A stretch of DNA of 64,000 nt from Cyprinodon diabolis (lineage: Eukaryota > Chordata > Actinopteri > Cyprinodontiformes > Cyprinodontidae), in NCBI GenBank assembly GCA_030533445.1, contig CM060075.1, positions 35,355,696 through 35,419,695 on the forward strand, given 5' to 3'. The notes below the pieces were generated by a model. It had not been told where the DNA came from. It ran no database searches and was given only the letters and a program-made list of their open reading frames with translations. A program made the position numbers and the translations under genes. Positions 39,478-49,400 of this stretch are shown here, in pieces. Each line of letters starts with the position of its first letter. Position 1 is the first letter of the stretch.

Positions 39478-39973
39478 AGCTACAGTGTGTAACTTTTAGC
39501 GACATCTAGCGGTCAGACTGCAGCAACATCTCCCCCCCACCGCTTCTCCCCCCCAACAGTACGGCGAGCGTTACGGGACATAATGTCTTCCACGACGTCC
39601 GCATCACCTACCTTCTCAAGTGATGGTTTGTTTACATAGATAATTTTACAGATAGTATTTCATTAGTCTGTGTAGGGTATAGATTTCATGTAGACTTAAG
39701 ATAATAAATATACCCGTTATTTTTTCTACATCGTTGTGACGTTTTGGCGATCTCGCAATCGCTAGTTTGTTGGCTCCGCGCTGCCGTAGCGCAAAGATGT
39801 CTGCCTCCATGGCTGCGAGACCCGCTCCTATGTAATTATAAATAACGAATTCTAAGGCAACGCAAATATTAAGGTTAAGAGGCTGAGCTCGTAGATGATG
39901 ATAAATAACATAGTTATGTATAATATATTACATTTCTGACTGTATATCCCTGTAATTATTACACACTGTAGCT
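39478..39973. mobile_element. TTAA-flanked MITE
   Basis: 496 bp. Terminal inverted repeats AGCTACAGTGTGTAA, flanked by TTAA on both sides (39474-39477 and 39974-39977), the target preference of piggyBac- and Kolobok-type transposases. Left interior reads CTTTTAGCGACATCTAGCGG. No coding sequence. Confidence 0.8.
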
Positions 39974-40464
39974 TTAAATGATTATAATAGATTGAAAAAT
40001 CATGGAAAAGATTATGAAAGCTAAAATATGTTGCCAATAAATAGAGCCTTGGAATCGCATCCTAGTTGGCAAAAACATTTAACTGTTTTCCCCATGATGA
40101 TACTTTTCATGGAAAAAGATCTATATGCTAAAAATTTTAATTTTTAGATCAGTAAAAAATTTTTATCAGTTACCATTTTTGGTTCCTTGGAAAGATAAAA
40201 GGTCAAATCTGTCAAAACAATAGACTCAAATTATTAACCTGAGCTTTTATATGCAACAAATCTGTAAGAAAAAAAAAAAGATCAATCTCAATACAAAATG
40301 ATGAAATCATAACAAAGATGTTTCACACAGATGAGCAGTTCAGCTCTTCAGAATCAGGGTCAATCAAAGCACAGATCTGAAAAGCAGCTGAGATGACCCG
40401 ATCATCAGAGTTCATTCTCTAAATCAGAAATCTCTGCCAATACTGACCATCAGCCATCAGGTGA

Positions 40465-41300
40465 TGGTAACTAATGATCAAACGTCCCCAAATCCACAGA
40501 GTTTCTAGTTGATGAAGAGAGGAATAAACACAGTTAAAGGCTTGCCGGTAAATTAAATTCTTCCATGTTATGAAGGGGGACATGTGTTATGTGTGACAGC
40601 ATGTACTGTAGTCTATAAGCTCCATAACATGGGAACAAATTAATTAACCTGCAATTCTTTAACTGTGTTTATTCCTCTCTTCATCTACAACAAATCCTCT
40701 GGATTTGGTGACATTTGATCATTATTTGCCAGTTATGAGAGGGGAATCATATATTTTAGCCATAATCCATTCCCCCTTTGATGATCTTAATGAAATATAT
40801 TTTCTGTTTAAATGTTTATCTAACAATTTAAAAATATCCAAAAAAAAATTGTTCAAACCAAAAGCAGTGGACTTTGTTTTCCAAGTTTGAAGATGTTTTG
40901 CTGTCCATCCACAAAGATTTCTCAATTCCAAATGTCTGGAGCAATGCTACTCCAGACATTTGGAATTGAGATTAAAAATACATTTCATAAAGATCATCAA
41001 ACATACAGTGAGATTTATTTGAACTATTTTGAATTTAAAAATATAAAATAATAAATGTTTTAAAAAATGTTATAGAAAAATAATGACAGTTTCAAAATTC
41101 ACAGGATTTTTTTAATTTTCTCCCATGTTATAGGGGAACGGATTATATCAGATGGCTAAAATATTTTATGTCCCTCTCAGTACTTTGGCAAATAATGATC
41201 AAACGTCCCAAAATCCACAGAGTTTGTTGTTGATGAATAGAGGAATAAACACAGTTAAAGACTTGCAGGTAAATTAATTTCTTCCCATGTTATGGAGGGG
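40465..41300. repeat. Foldback element, three copies of one module in alternating orientation
   Basis: A module of about 105 bp containing AATGATCAAACGTCCC, CCACAGAGTTT and AGGAATAAACACAGTTAAAG occurs at about 40,471-40,575 (+), 40,620-40,735 (-) and 41,190-41,297 (+). The inner two copies form a long imperfect palindrome with a perfect one near its centre. Probably a foldback or compound MITE. Confidence 0.7.
40920..40971. repeat. Near-perfect short palindrome (22-nt arms, 8-nt loop)
   Basis: Arms 40920-40941 and 40950-40971 are exact reverse complements (TCTCAATTCC... / ...GGAATTGAGA) around the loop CAATGCTA. Confidence 0.95.
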
Positions 41301-41534
41301 GAATTGTTATGTGTGATAGCATGTAGTCCACTAGAAATGTCCTTAATCCAGTAATCTGTCATATTTTACATTAGAACAGGATTTAGCAGAAAATCTACAC
41401 TCTCATCTCCCCGTTCAGAGCTAAGCCCCCCGATCCCCTAGAATCCTAGATCCACCCCTGGTCACCAGTTAAGATGTTCACCAGTTAAAGTGGAACAATT
41501 GGCAACAGTGTGCGTTTAGTGAGCCAAGTAGAAA

Positions 41535-41894
41535 TGATTGAATATTCCGAAGCTTTGAGCAACATTGTGAGGAGTGCATTGAAGCTCTGAAACAGTCAGT
41601 GCAGCGTCTTAACGCGCGGGAGGCGAACCTGCAGGCTACTAAAGCCTTGGATGAACAGCTGCTGATGGAGAAACACAGCTGGACACAGCAGCCCCGCTCC
41701 CATTGAGTCCCTCACAGACTCTCCCAGTTTCAAATAGAAGCTTGAGATGCTGCATGTGGTGGAGAATGATGCGCCTGATTGTGGCAGAAATAGCGAAGAT
41801 CGGGAACGCCTCTCTGATCCCTGATCCGAACGAGGATCAGGAAGCCAGTGATCTGGGAGGATATGACAGCTATATGGACAACTTTAGCAGCTAG
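41535..41894 (+). other. Exon-like open stretches upstream of the 880-codon ORF
   Basis: Between about 41,537 and 41,710 one frame reads a coiled-coil-like EALKQSVQRLNAREANLQ-type segment ending PRSH-stop. A second frame at 41,703-41,894 ends in an acidic DLGGYDSYMDNFSS-stop. G+C rises above the surroundings. These may be decayed exons of a gene or retroelement; no family recognised. Confidence 0.25.
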
Positions 41895-42237
41895 GTAGTT
41901 ATTAACCTGTCAGTTACTTCTGGAACACTAAGAATAGTTAAGAAATTAGAAGGAATAATCAACAATAACCTCTATATCTAACTTTTAGTGAGAGTCGCTG
42001 AGTTCCCGCCGGTTACTAGGGCAACAGCTGTACTCGAAATCAGGAAGATCGAAGGTTTAACCAAAAGACATCAAACGTTCTAATTCTATGACGTCACATA
42101 GCCACGCCTCCTTTACATTTCTTGACCCGCCTAGTCTGTCCAGGTAGTCATTCCACTGAAGCCATTTCTACAGTGACTTTTGCTCGGACTGCATGTTGTT
42201 TGTTGACTACCTGCTGGAAAACAAAAACAGAACAGAA

Positions 42238-44835
42238 ATGTCTGAGTCAAGACAAGAAATGAAAAACCACATTTACATCGCCACTGGAAACTTGGAGGAG
42301 ATTGTCCAACCCATGCTGGGAACGCTGTCACCAGCCCAGTGGGCCTTGCTTTCGCAGGGTCTATCTGATTCCCAAATAACAACAGTCCTGGGAGATATTA
42401 TCACCACCATTTTTAAGCAATGTGTGGAAAATGCATTGAGGATCATTATTCCACAGATTGGAGAGAATCTGGAGGCTGGTGTAAAGACCGCAACCCCAAC
42501 GGAAAGTATCAGAGTGAGTTTGACCAACATGATTTCAACAGAAATCGCAAATGTCCTGCATGTTGAACCCGAATTCTGTCCTGAAGGCGAGGAGTTAAAC
42601 ATGTTAATGCAAGAGGAGATCTCTAGTAAAGTTACATCCCTGACCAATGAAATGTTAAAGACCCCCAATTACCCTGAGGAATCTGCAGTATACGTGAGCC
42701 GACACTTTACCAACTGGAAAAACTACGTCAAAATGATCCAAAATACATTGAAATGTGTTCAACAACATTTAAACAGAGTCAAAACTGGATGTTTTGTCAA
42801 ATACTGGAACACATTCATGACAAAACAGGCAACACCAAAAGCAGAGACCACACCTGACTTTTCAGCGACAAGAAGTCTTTTAAGCATAAAAAGTCACTTT
42901 GACCAAAGAACAGCTACTAAGAGCATTTTTCAGATATTAACTAAACATACAAAAAACCTTCCTGATGTTGATTCCACTGAATTATTGCATCTGTCAGAGG
43001 AAATCTGCCAAACTGTTCACAAGGACCTTCATTACTGTATGTCAGACGATTCAGCTGGGAAATGTTCATGCATCCCACATATTAACATCCTAACAGTTAT
43101 GAATATGATCAGCCGCTTTTTCCTATGCCACAGAACTGCTCCAGGTAACAAACAGTCAGAAACAACAAGCACACAAGAATTTTCCAAGTTTATAGCGGAG
43201 CAATTCAGAATCATGGTATCTTCTTTGGAAAAATCGCTGCATTCAACTGAAAAACTGGTAAAACTGGAAAATGACTGTTCATCTAACAGATGGAAATGGA
43301 TCATGTTAAATGAATGCATTTCTGAGCTTTCGTTGGTCGACAACAGCACAGATGCGCTAAAGATCGACGGCACGGACTGCTTTCTCCTGATGTATTTGTA
43401 TTGCATAAAACCTCAAATTATGCAGTTGTGTGCAGAACCCATGGAAAACCCATTACTGAATGAGACGACCAACAAGTTGGAACGGGAGCTGACAGACAAA
43501 TTATATTTCCACTTACTGGGGGGCCATTTTCATCCACCTCTTGTTCGTCCAAAACGAAAATTTCTTTCAGACTCTGTCCTCTCTCTACAGAAAGTAAGAG
43601 ACATTTCTGGCCAGATCCAAATTAGCCCTGATGTCTTGTATGCCAGAACAGAAGAGGAGGTGAGGATGTTTCTCCATAATGTCTTTCTATGGAAAACAGG
43701 GGAAACTAATACGTTTCAGCAAAGTTTCAGCAAAAGGGTTTGCGATGTGGTCTCAGAGATCTGTGAAATGGTTGAAGAAATATGTGATACATCAGCCGAA
43801 ATCCAAAGCCCAGAAACCCATTCTCTGAAACTCAGCGAGCCAGAAAACAAGGACTTTACCCTCATGGAAACAGATCTGATAAATGAGGAAGACGGAGGGT
43901 GCAGTGTGGTCTGGGACTTTGAGGATACGGTTGTACAAAGCCCGTATACACCAGACCAACCACAAATCCAGGAAACCAATTCTCTAAGTTCCAGGACGCA
44001 AGGAAATGAGGACTCCACCCCAGATGCGTTTGGATATTTGGCTGACTATTCTTCATTGGAAAAAAAGGCTACATTTTTGCCTGATTCTGTGGAGCTGACA
44101 AGGAAAAGGTTTCAAGGCAAGAAATTAAGCAAAGATCCGTTTCCAGAATCAGATCCGTTTCCAGAATCAGATCCGTTTCCAGAATCAGATCTGTTTCCAA
44201 AATCAGATCTGTTTCCAAAATCAGATCCGTTTCCAGAATCAGAACCGTTTCCAGAATCAGATCCGTTCCCAAAATCAGATCCGTTTCCAGAATCAGAACC
44301 GTTTCCAGAATCAGATCTGTTTCCAGAATCAAAACCGTTTCCAGAATCAGATCCGTTCCCAAAATCAGATCCGTTTCCAGAATCAGGGTTTATGCCTAAG
44401 AGATGTGTTGATAAATCGACAACTGATGAAGATTCGAATGAAAAAGAACTAGACGAAGATTTGGCATTTCTGGTAATGATTGCAGTTTTAAAATGCCTGA
44501 AGAAACAGGGTGGACCCCTGAGTTCCAAAGAAATGAAGCAGATGTTGTCTAATATATCAGGAAAGGAAATAGTTAAAATAGAAGACTTTACTTCTGCTGA
44601 AAACAATGAAAACATGAAAAAACTTGTTAGAGACATCTGCAAAGAACTTGAAAATGAGTTTGGTTCACCTGAAATGGAACGTAACGCCATTATAACACAG
44701 CCTGTTTGTCCTATTCAGAGTGTTGTTCTAAAATATTTAGAAAGTCATCGTCCCAAACCAAGGAAATCCCCACTTCGCAGGTTCATCTCAGCTTTTAAAA
44801 AACCTTTTAAGAACCTGTTGTTCCTAAAGCAGTGA
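42238..44835 (+). CDS. Uncharacterised large intronless protein with hexapeptide repeat array
   Basis: A single uninterrupted frame ends with TGA at 44,833. I place the start at ATG 42,238 (MSESRQEMKN, G at -3; 865 aa) rather than 42,193 (MLFVDYLLEN, T at -3; 880 aa). No family recognised. The N-terminal ~620 residues look largely helical, with recurring acidic helix pieces such as MQEEISSKV, LSEEICQTV, VVSEICEMVEEIC. Residues ~633-716 are 14 tandem copies of [D/E/K][P/L]FP[E/K]S. A further helical segment (DLAFLVMIAVLKCLKKQ) follows, then a strongly basic tail (KPRKSPLRRFISAFKKPFKN). No signal peptide, membrane span, zinc finger or transposase motif seen. The flanks are transposon-rich. An intact frame this long amid decayed elements argues for a real, recently constrained gene; it may belong to a poorly described fish-specific family. 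Function unknown. Confidence 0.65.
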   Translation: MSESRQEMKNHIYIATGNLEEIVQPMLGTLSPAQWALLSQGLSDSQITTVLGDIITTIFKQCVENALRIIIPQIGENLEAGVKTATPTESIRVSLTNMISTEIANVLHVEPEFCPEGEELNMLMQEEISSKVTSLTNEMLKTPNYPEESAVYVSRHFTNWKNYVKMIQNTLKCVQQHLNRVKTGCFVKYWNTFMTKQATPKAETTPDFSATRSLLSIKSHFDQRTATKSIFQILTKHTKNLPDVDSTELLHLSEEICQTVHKDLHYCMSDDSAGKCSCIPHINILTVMNMISRFFLCHRTAPGNKQSETTSTQEFSKFIAEQFRIMVSSLEKSLHSTEKLVKLENDCSSNRWKWIMLNECISELSLVDNSTDALKIDGTDCFLLMYLYCIKPQIMQLCAEPMENPLLNETTNKLERELTDKLYFHLLGGHFHPPLVRPKRKFLSDSVLSLQKVRDISGQIQISPDVLYARTEEEVRMFLHNVFLWKTGETNTFQQSFSKRVCDVVSEICEMVEEICDTSAEIQSPETHSLKLSEPENKDFTLMETDLINEEDGGCSVVWDFEDTVVQSPYTPDQPQIQETNSLSSRTQGNEDSTPDAFGYLADYSSLEKKATFLPDSVELTRKRFQGKKLSKDPFPESDPFPESDPFPESDLFPKSDLFPKSDPFPESEPFPESDPFPKSDPFPESEPFPESDLFPESKPFPESDPFPKSDPFPESGFMPKRCVDKSTTDEDSNEKELDEDLAFLVMIAVLKCLKKQGGPLSSKEMKQMLSNISGKEIVKIEDFTSAENNENMKKLVRDICKELENEFGSPEMERNAIITQPVCPIQSVVLKYLESHRPKPRKSPLRRFISAFKKPFKNLLFLKQ
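44134..44385 (+). repeat. 18-bp coding tandem array, 14 units
   Basis: Fourteen contiguous 18-bp units (type GATCCGTTTCCAGAATCA) encode D/E/K-P/L-F-P-E/K-S. Variation is mostly at codon positions 1, 2 and 5 of the unit, all in frame. Low-complexity spacer inside the large uncharacterised protein. Confidence 0.95.
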
Positions 44836-44981
44836 GGGTCTACCTCCTGCTTCACACATACTCAACCTCACCTATTTTTTTCTAATTTTAGCTTTTTATT
44901 TCTCGGCTTTCTTTGTTGCTTCACTTTTTTTTTTTTTATTCCTTTAGAAAAACATGTACTTATTTGATATTTTATTTATGA

Positions 44982-45032
44982 TTTTATTCTAAATGTTCCC
45001 CTTTCTTTTACAGGAGAACATTTAGAATAAAA
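44982..45032 (+). terminator. 3'-UTR hairpin containing a poly(A) signal
   Basis: Arms 44982-44998 and 45016-45032 are a perfect 17-bp inverted repeat around a 17-nt loop. The right arm GAACATTTAGAATAAAA carries AATAAA at 45,026-45,031, about 190 bp after the stop codon of the preceding ORF. Likely polyadenylation signal; a structural role is inferred. Confidence 0.55.
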
Positions 45033-45386
45033 CCATCACTTCTATTTTAGGACTTTCTTAGTTTAGGTTTTCTCCGGGTACTCCGGGTTTTCCTTTGAAA
45101 ACACAATTGTCTAATTAGACTTTCAGAATAAATAAATTAATTGAAATCTTAATATGTATTTTAAATCTAAATCTAGATTCAAAATCTAAATATATTTAGA
45201 GGGTTGCTCCTAATCATTCCTAACTAGCTGTTACCACAATGAACTCTATATGCTAAAGGCAGTTGTCAGGATAAAAGAAAATCAATAAAAAAATTACTTC
45301 TGTTAAAGTAAAGATTAATGTGAAATAATACTTTGAAAAATGCTGGGATTGATAATATGTATACATGAAGATGTAAAAAAAAAAGT

Positions 45387-45435
45387 AAATCTCTTTATTG
45401 TCCCACAATGGGGATATTCACTCTCTGCATTTGAC
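45387..45435. repeat. SINE/LINE tail fragment
   Basis: CTCTTTATTGTCCCACAATG followed by ATTCACTCTCTGCATTTGACC, a short dispersed fish-repeat fragment related to the tails at 2.34 and 62.47 kb. Confidence 0.4.
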
Positions 45436-45559
45436 CCCAAAAATTGAATAACCTTAAAATTAGGAAATGTTTAAACAAAACTTTATTCCCCAGCAAGATA
45501 CACAAAAATAATATTCTACAAATATGACATAAAAATGGATTGAACAATTAAAAAGCTTC

Positions 45560-45755
45560 TATCTGAAACTCCAAATATAACCCAAAGCTGAAGAAGCACA
45601 TTTTAAAATCTTAAATGCTATCTACCCCTCCAAAGAATTACTAAGAATTTGTTTCAACATTGATGATAACAGATGCTCAGTTTGTGCAATTCATCTAGAA
45701 ACAACAGACCCTATTTTCTATGAATGCAACAAAGCTAAAATGTTTTGTTAAACAT
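45560..45755 (+). mobile_element. L1/Tx1-type LINE ORF2 C-terminal remnant
   Basis: Reads 'HFKILNAIYPSKELLRICFN' then DDNRCSVC...ETTDPIFYEC in one frame to a TAA. This is the C-terminal zinc-knuckle-like region of L1/Tx1 ORF2. Truncated on both sides. Confidence 0.65.
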
Positions 45756-45899
45756 CAAATGGAAATTAATTGAAGCATACTGTGCCCCTATGCTGCTCTT
45801 GCTTTACAAAGGGTCCTCTTATACAGCAGTAAACTATTTTTCCAGACTAGGAAGAACTCCAGCAAGCCTGTGGAGCGATATTTTCTCTCCAGTTTCCTA

Positions 45900-47480
45900 G
45901 CATTTTGCTTCAAAGTGCGCAGCTCTGCAATAAACCAAGGAGCAAGCTTTCTGTAGCAACCCCAAGGAGCAAGCTTTCTCTAACAACCCCATCGACAAAT
46001 TCATCAACCTGTGAAGGGGAATAAGCCAAGCTTTTGCACTCTGCAGCACTGCTCAGCGACACAGAGGAGAGAGAAAGTGAAGCAGATTCTTTAAAATGTA
46101 TAACTGCACTATCTGATAATGATCTACTAAAATTGAAAATTCTTTTGGGGGAGGAGAACTCTGTTAAAGTAATCCTGAAGGTTATTAGAAAGTGGTCAGA
46201 GAGGACAGGGCTGTGAGAAAATACTGTTATTTCTTCACATTTTATGCCGTATGTCAGCACAAGATCCAAAGTATGAAGATGAGAATGTGTGGGACTATTC
46301 ACATTTTGAACAAAGCCATTAGTGTCTAAGATAGCATTAAGGCTGCTCCTAAGCTATCGCCTTTAATGTCAGCATGGATGTTAAAATCTTCCACTATAAT
46401 GACCATGTCAGTTTTTAATACCAAATCAGAAAGGAACTCTGAAAACTCATCTAAAAATTCAGAGTAAGGACCTGGTGGACGATACAAAGTTACAAAAAGA
46501 AGAGGTTTTCTTGCTTTGAAATTTGGATCAGGGAAATTAAGGGTTAAATGTTCAAAAAAGTTGTAGGTATTAACTGTTTTGGGAGTAATCAGTAAGTCAG
46601 ACTGGAAGATTGTTGCTACTCCTCCTCCTCGCCCAGAACTTCTGGGTATGTGAAAATTTAAATAGCTTGAAGGAGTTGCCTCATTTATGCTCACATAATC
46701 CTCTTGCTGCAGCCAGGTTTCTGTAAGGCAACATAAGTCAATGTGATTATCACAAATCAAGTCATTAACCAGCAGACTTTTAGAGGAAAGAGATCTTATG
46801 TTAAACAGACCACATTTAATCGTTTTAACTTTTCCCCAATTGGAATTATTTTAATTTTAATTAGATTATCATGATTTACTCCTTTTGGAATATTTGCTAA
46901 TTTATTAGATTTTGGTCGTGGGCAAGACACTGTCTGGAAAGAGTAAAGAGTGGGTAACAGTAGAGAAGCTGCAGAGATGTGTGTTGCCTTCTGGTCTGCA
47001 CCCCTGGATGGTCAGGGTTTTGGAGGACTAATAAATGTGGTCAGATTCCTAGAAAGAAGAGCTGCACCATCCAAGGTGGGATGGATGCCATCTCTCCGAA
47101 TCAGACTAGGCTTTCCCCAAAAGGATTGCCAATTATTAATGTAGCCCACGTTGTTTTCAGGACACCACCTAGTCAAGCAGCGGTTGAATGACGACATGCG
47201 GCTAAACATGTCATCACTGATCAGATCAGGGAGGGGACCGACATTTTTTTGGCAAACTTACACACCAAAGCAACACTAATTTTAGTGACCTCCGATCGCC
47301 GTAACCGGGTGTCATTATCGCCAGCGTGAAAAACAATCTTACTGTATTTAACCCTATTCTTACCTAATGCACTTTGTATATTTGAATTACTGTTAGGTCC
47401 CATATGTGTTTGTATGTATATTGGTGTAATAATAATGACAGAAAACATAATCATAAAAAAAAAACATTCTTTAAAAGACA
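45900..47480 (-). mobile_element. L2-clade LINE 5' half, degenerate (esterase-type ORF1 + AP endonuclease)
   Basis: In minus order: 47.37-47.22 kb '[21 protein letters not shown]'-like residues; 47.21-47.01 kb [26 protein letters not shown] and [19 protein letters not shown], the SGNH/esterase-like ORF1 of fish L2 elements; 46.76-46.33 kb the endonuclease start ([44 protein letters not shown]); 46.30-45.91 kb its end (HTLDLVLTYG, SDHFLI). Several frameshifts separate the pieces; the reverse transcriptase is absent. The canonical GDFNIH is EDFNIH here. A dead 5' fragment. Confidence 0.8.
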
Positions 47481-47539
47481 AAATCCTTTGTAAAAGAAAA
47501 GAGAAAAATTAGCAAAATGCAGAGGATGTGAAAAATGTT

Positions 47540-48703
47540 GTGTTGAATACATCCAAAACCGTAAAAGATACAGACACGTTGTCAGATCACAAGAATCAGC
47601 AGTTGTTGATAAACAACAGTGCCAAATTTTATGTTTCCTCAAAAGAGGACGATGTAAAAAAGGAGAATTTTGAAAGATTTGAGTTTAATTGAGATAATAT
47701 AATGTTTTGAGGCCCCCGAATGAAATAGCAGTACGGTCAAACCATAAATTATATCTAAAGCATAACTGTAAGAATCAGCTGGCTTTGAGGAACGATTCAA
47801 CCAACTTTCATGTTTCTACACAAAAGGATGTAAAAAAGGAGGTCATTTTGAAAGATTTCTGTTCGAAATTTGACTGATTTGATGCCCTTAGTTTGACTTT
47901 ACAGCCAAACGATACATGATATCAAAAAAATTCCTTCAACATGAGAAATATACAGGTCTGATGATCACATGCCAAGTTTTATGATGTACATCAAATACTT
48001 TGGGAGAAGCAGTGAAGTGTTATTCAGCCACAATCTCCCATTACTATCCTTTGGAACGAAGCTTTAGGACCTTTTTTGTTCAAAATATTTTTGAAAAGAC
48101 ACAGCAACCTGTGAACAAAGAGGGAAATTGGCAACATTTCAGAAATGCGTAAAAGTTTGTTTAACTTGAGTTAATAAATAAAAAATTATAGTAGATACTG
48201 ATATGAATGTTTAACACGTGCAAATCAGCCGGCTTTGAGGAATGATTATACCAACTTTCATGTTTCTACAAAAAATGATGTTGCCGTGGTAACAATGTAA
48301 AAAAGGGGGTCATTTTGAAACGTTTCAGCTGGAAACTTGACTGATTTGAGGCCCCCCAACAAAGAAGTTGTACCGCTAAAACATACATGATATAAAAAAA
48401 TTCCTTTAACATGAGTGATATATGATCAAATTTATCAACTTTCATGTTTCTACAACAAATTATGTTGCCATGGTAACAATGTAAAAAACCGGCTCATTTT
48501 GAACGATTTCAGCTGGAGATTTGACCGACTTGATGCCCGAGAACAAATTAGCTGCATGGCCAAACCATACATGATATCAAAAAAATTCCTTCAATCTGAG
48601 CGCTGATGATTATATGTCGGATGATTATATGTGCCAAGTTTTATGTTGGTAAATGAAATTGTTTGGAAGAGGCAGTGATGTGTTGTTTAGCCACTGTCTC
48701 ACA
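47540..48703. repeat. Old tandem-like repeat, left part
   Basis: About 180-250 bp units recur with diverged 'GGCTTTGAGGAATGATTATACCAACTTTCATGTTTCTAC', 'GGTCATTTTGAAAGATTT' and 'ACATGATATCAAAAAAATTCCTTCAA' landmarks at 47.78, 48.22, 48.42 and 48.55 kb. The same landmarks resume at 56.53-57.06 kb beyond three nested insertions. Family unknown. Confidence 0.65.
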
Positions 48704-48910
48704 CAGTGTTGGGCACGTTACTTCGAAAAAGTAATTAGGTGTATAGTTACCAGTTACTTCTCCCAAAAAGTAACTGAGTTACTAATTGAGTTACTCCACA
48801 ATAAAAGTAACTAGTTACTAGTAAAAGTAACTATTGCGTTACTTTAGCATTTTTTGCCCCGGTAACCCACACCACCCGGCCCCCACCTTCTCGCCGGGGA
48901 CTATAAACCC

Positions 48911-49110
48911 CGTCAGACAGCGTTCCCCCTGCTTAACATGGGGGGAACGGTATCTGATGGTCTTCTAAACCCCGTCAGATAGCGTTCCCCTTGTCTAACA
49001 TGGGGGGAACGGTATCTGATGGGCTTCTAAACCCCGTCAGATAGCGTTCCCCCTGTCTAACATGTGGGGAACGGTATCTGATGGGCTTCTAAACCCTGTC
49101 AGATAGTGTG
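48911..49110. repeat. 62-bp tandem repeat, each unit a hairpin
   Basis: Starts of CGTCAG occur at 48911, 48973, 49035 and 49097, a period of exactly 62 bp. Each unit contains GTCAGATAGCGTTCCCCC and its near reverse complement GGGGGGAACGGTATCTGAT. Confidence 0.9.
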
Positions 49111-49265
49111 TAGTGCCGTGTAAATATCATCAGGCTGCATTACCTTTACTCATGGGTTTGAAGTTCTTTAACAGGGTGTTCAGATCTGGTGAGTGTATGA
49201 AATTAATAACTGGGGATGTCTAATTCTGAAATCCTGTGTGTTTGGGTTGTTATAGATACTGCAAC

Positions 49266-49298
49266 ATCTATCTATCTATCTATGTATCTATCTATCTA

Positions 49299-49381
<83 letters not shown>

Positions 49382-49400
49382 GTCCGCCCGTCCGTCCGTC
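49266..49400. repeat. (TCTA)n-(TCTG)n compound microsatellite
   Basis: TCTA units grade into about 20 TCTG units, then CCGT units. Confidence 0.95.

Noticed and set aside
44069..44690. Repetitive open frames on the minus strand opposite the hexapeptide array
   Set aside because: Shadows of the plus-strand 18-bp tandem; any in-frame repeat opens the antisense frames too.
47221..47481. Independent host gene encoding an esterase-like protein
   Set aside because: Residues match the SGNH-type ORF1 of fish L2 LINEs and the endonuclease follows on the same strand.
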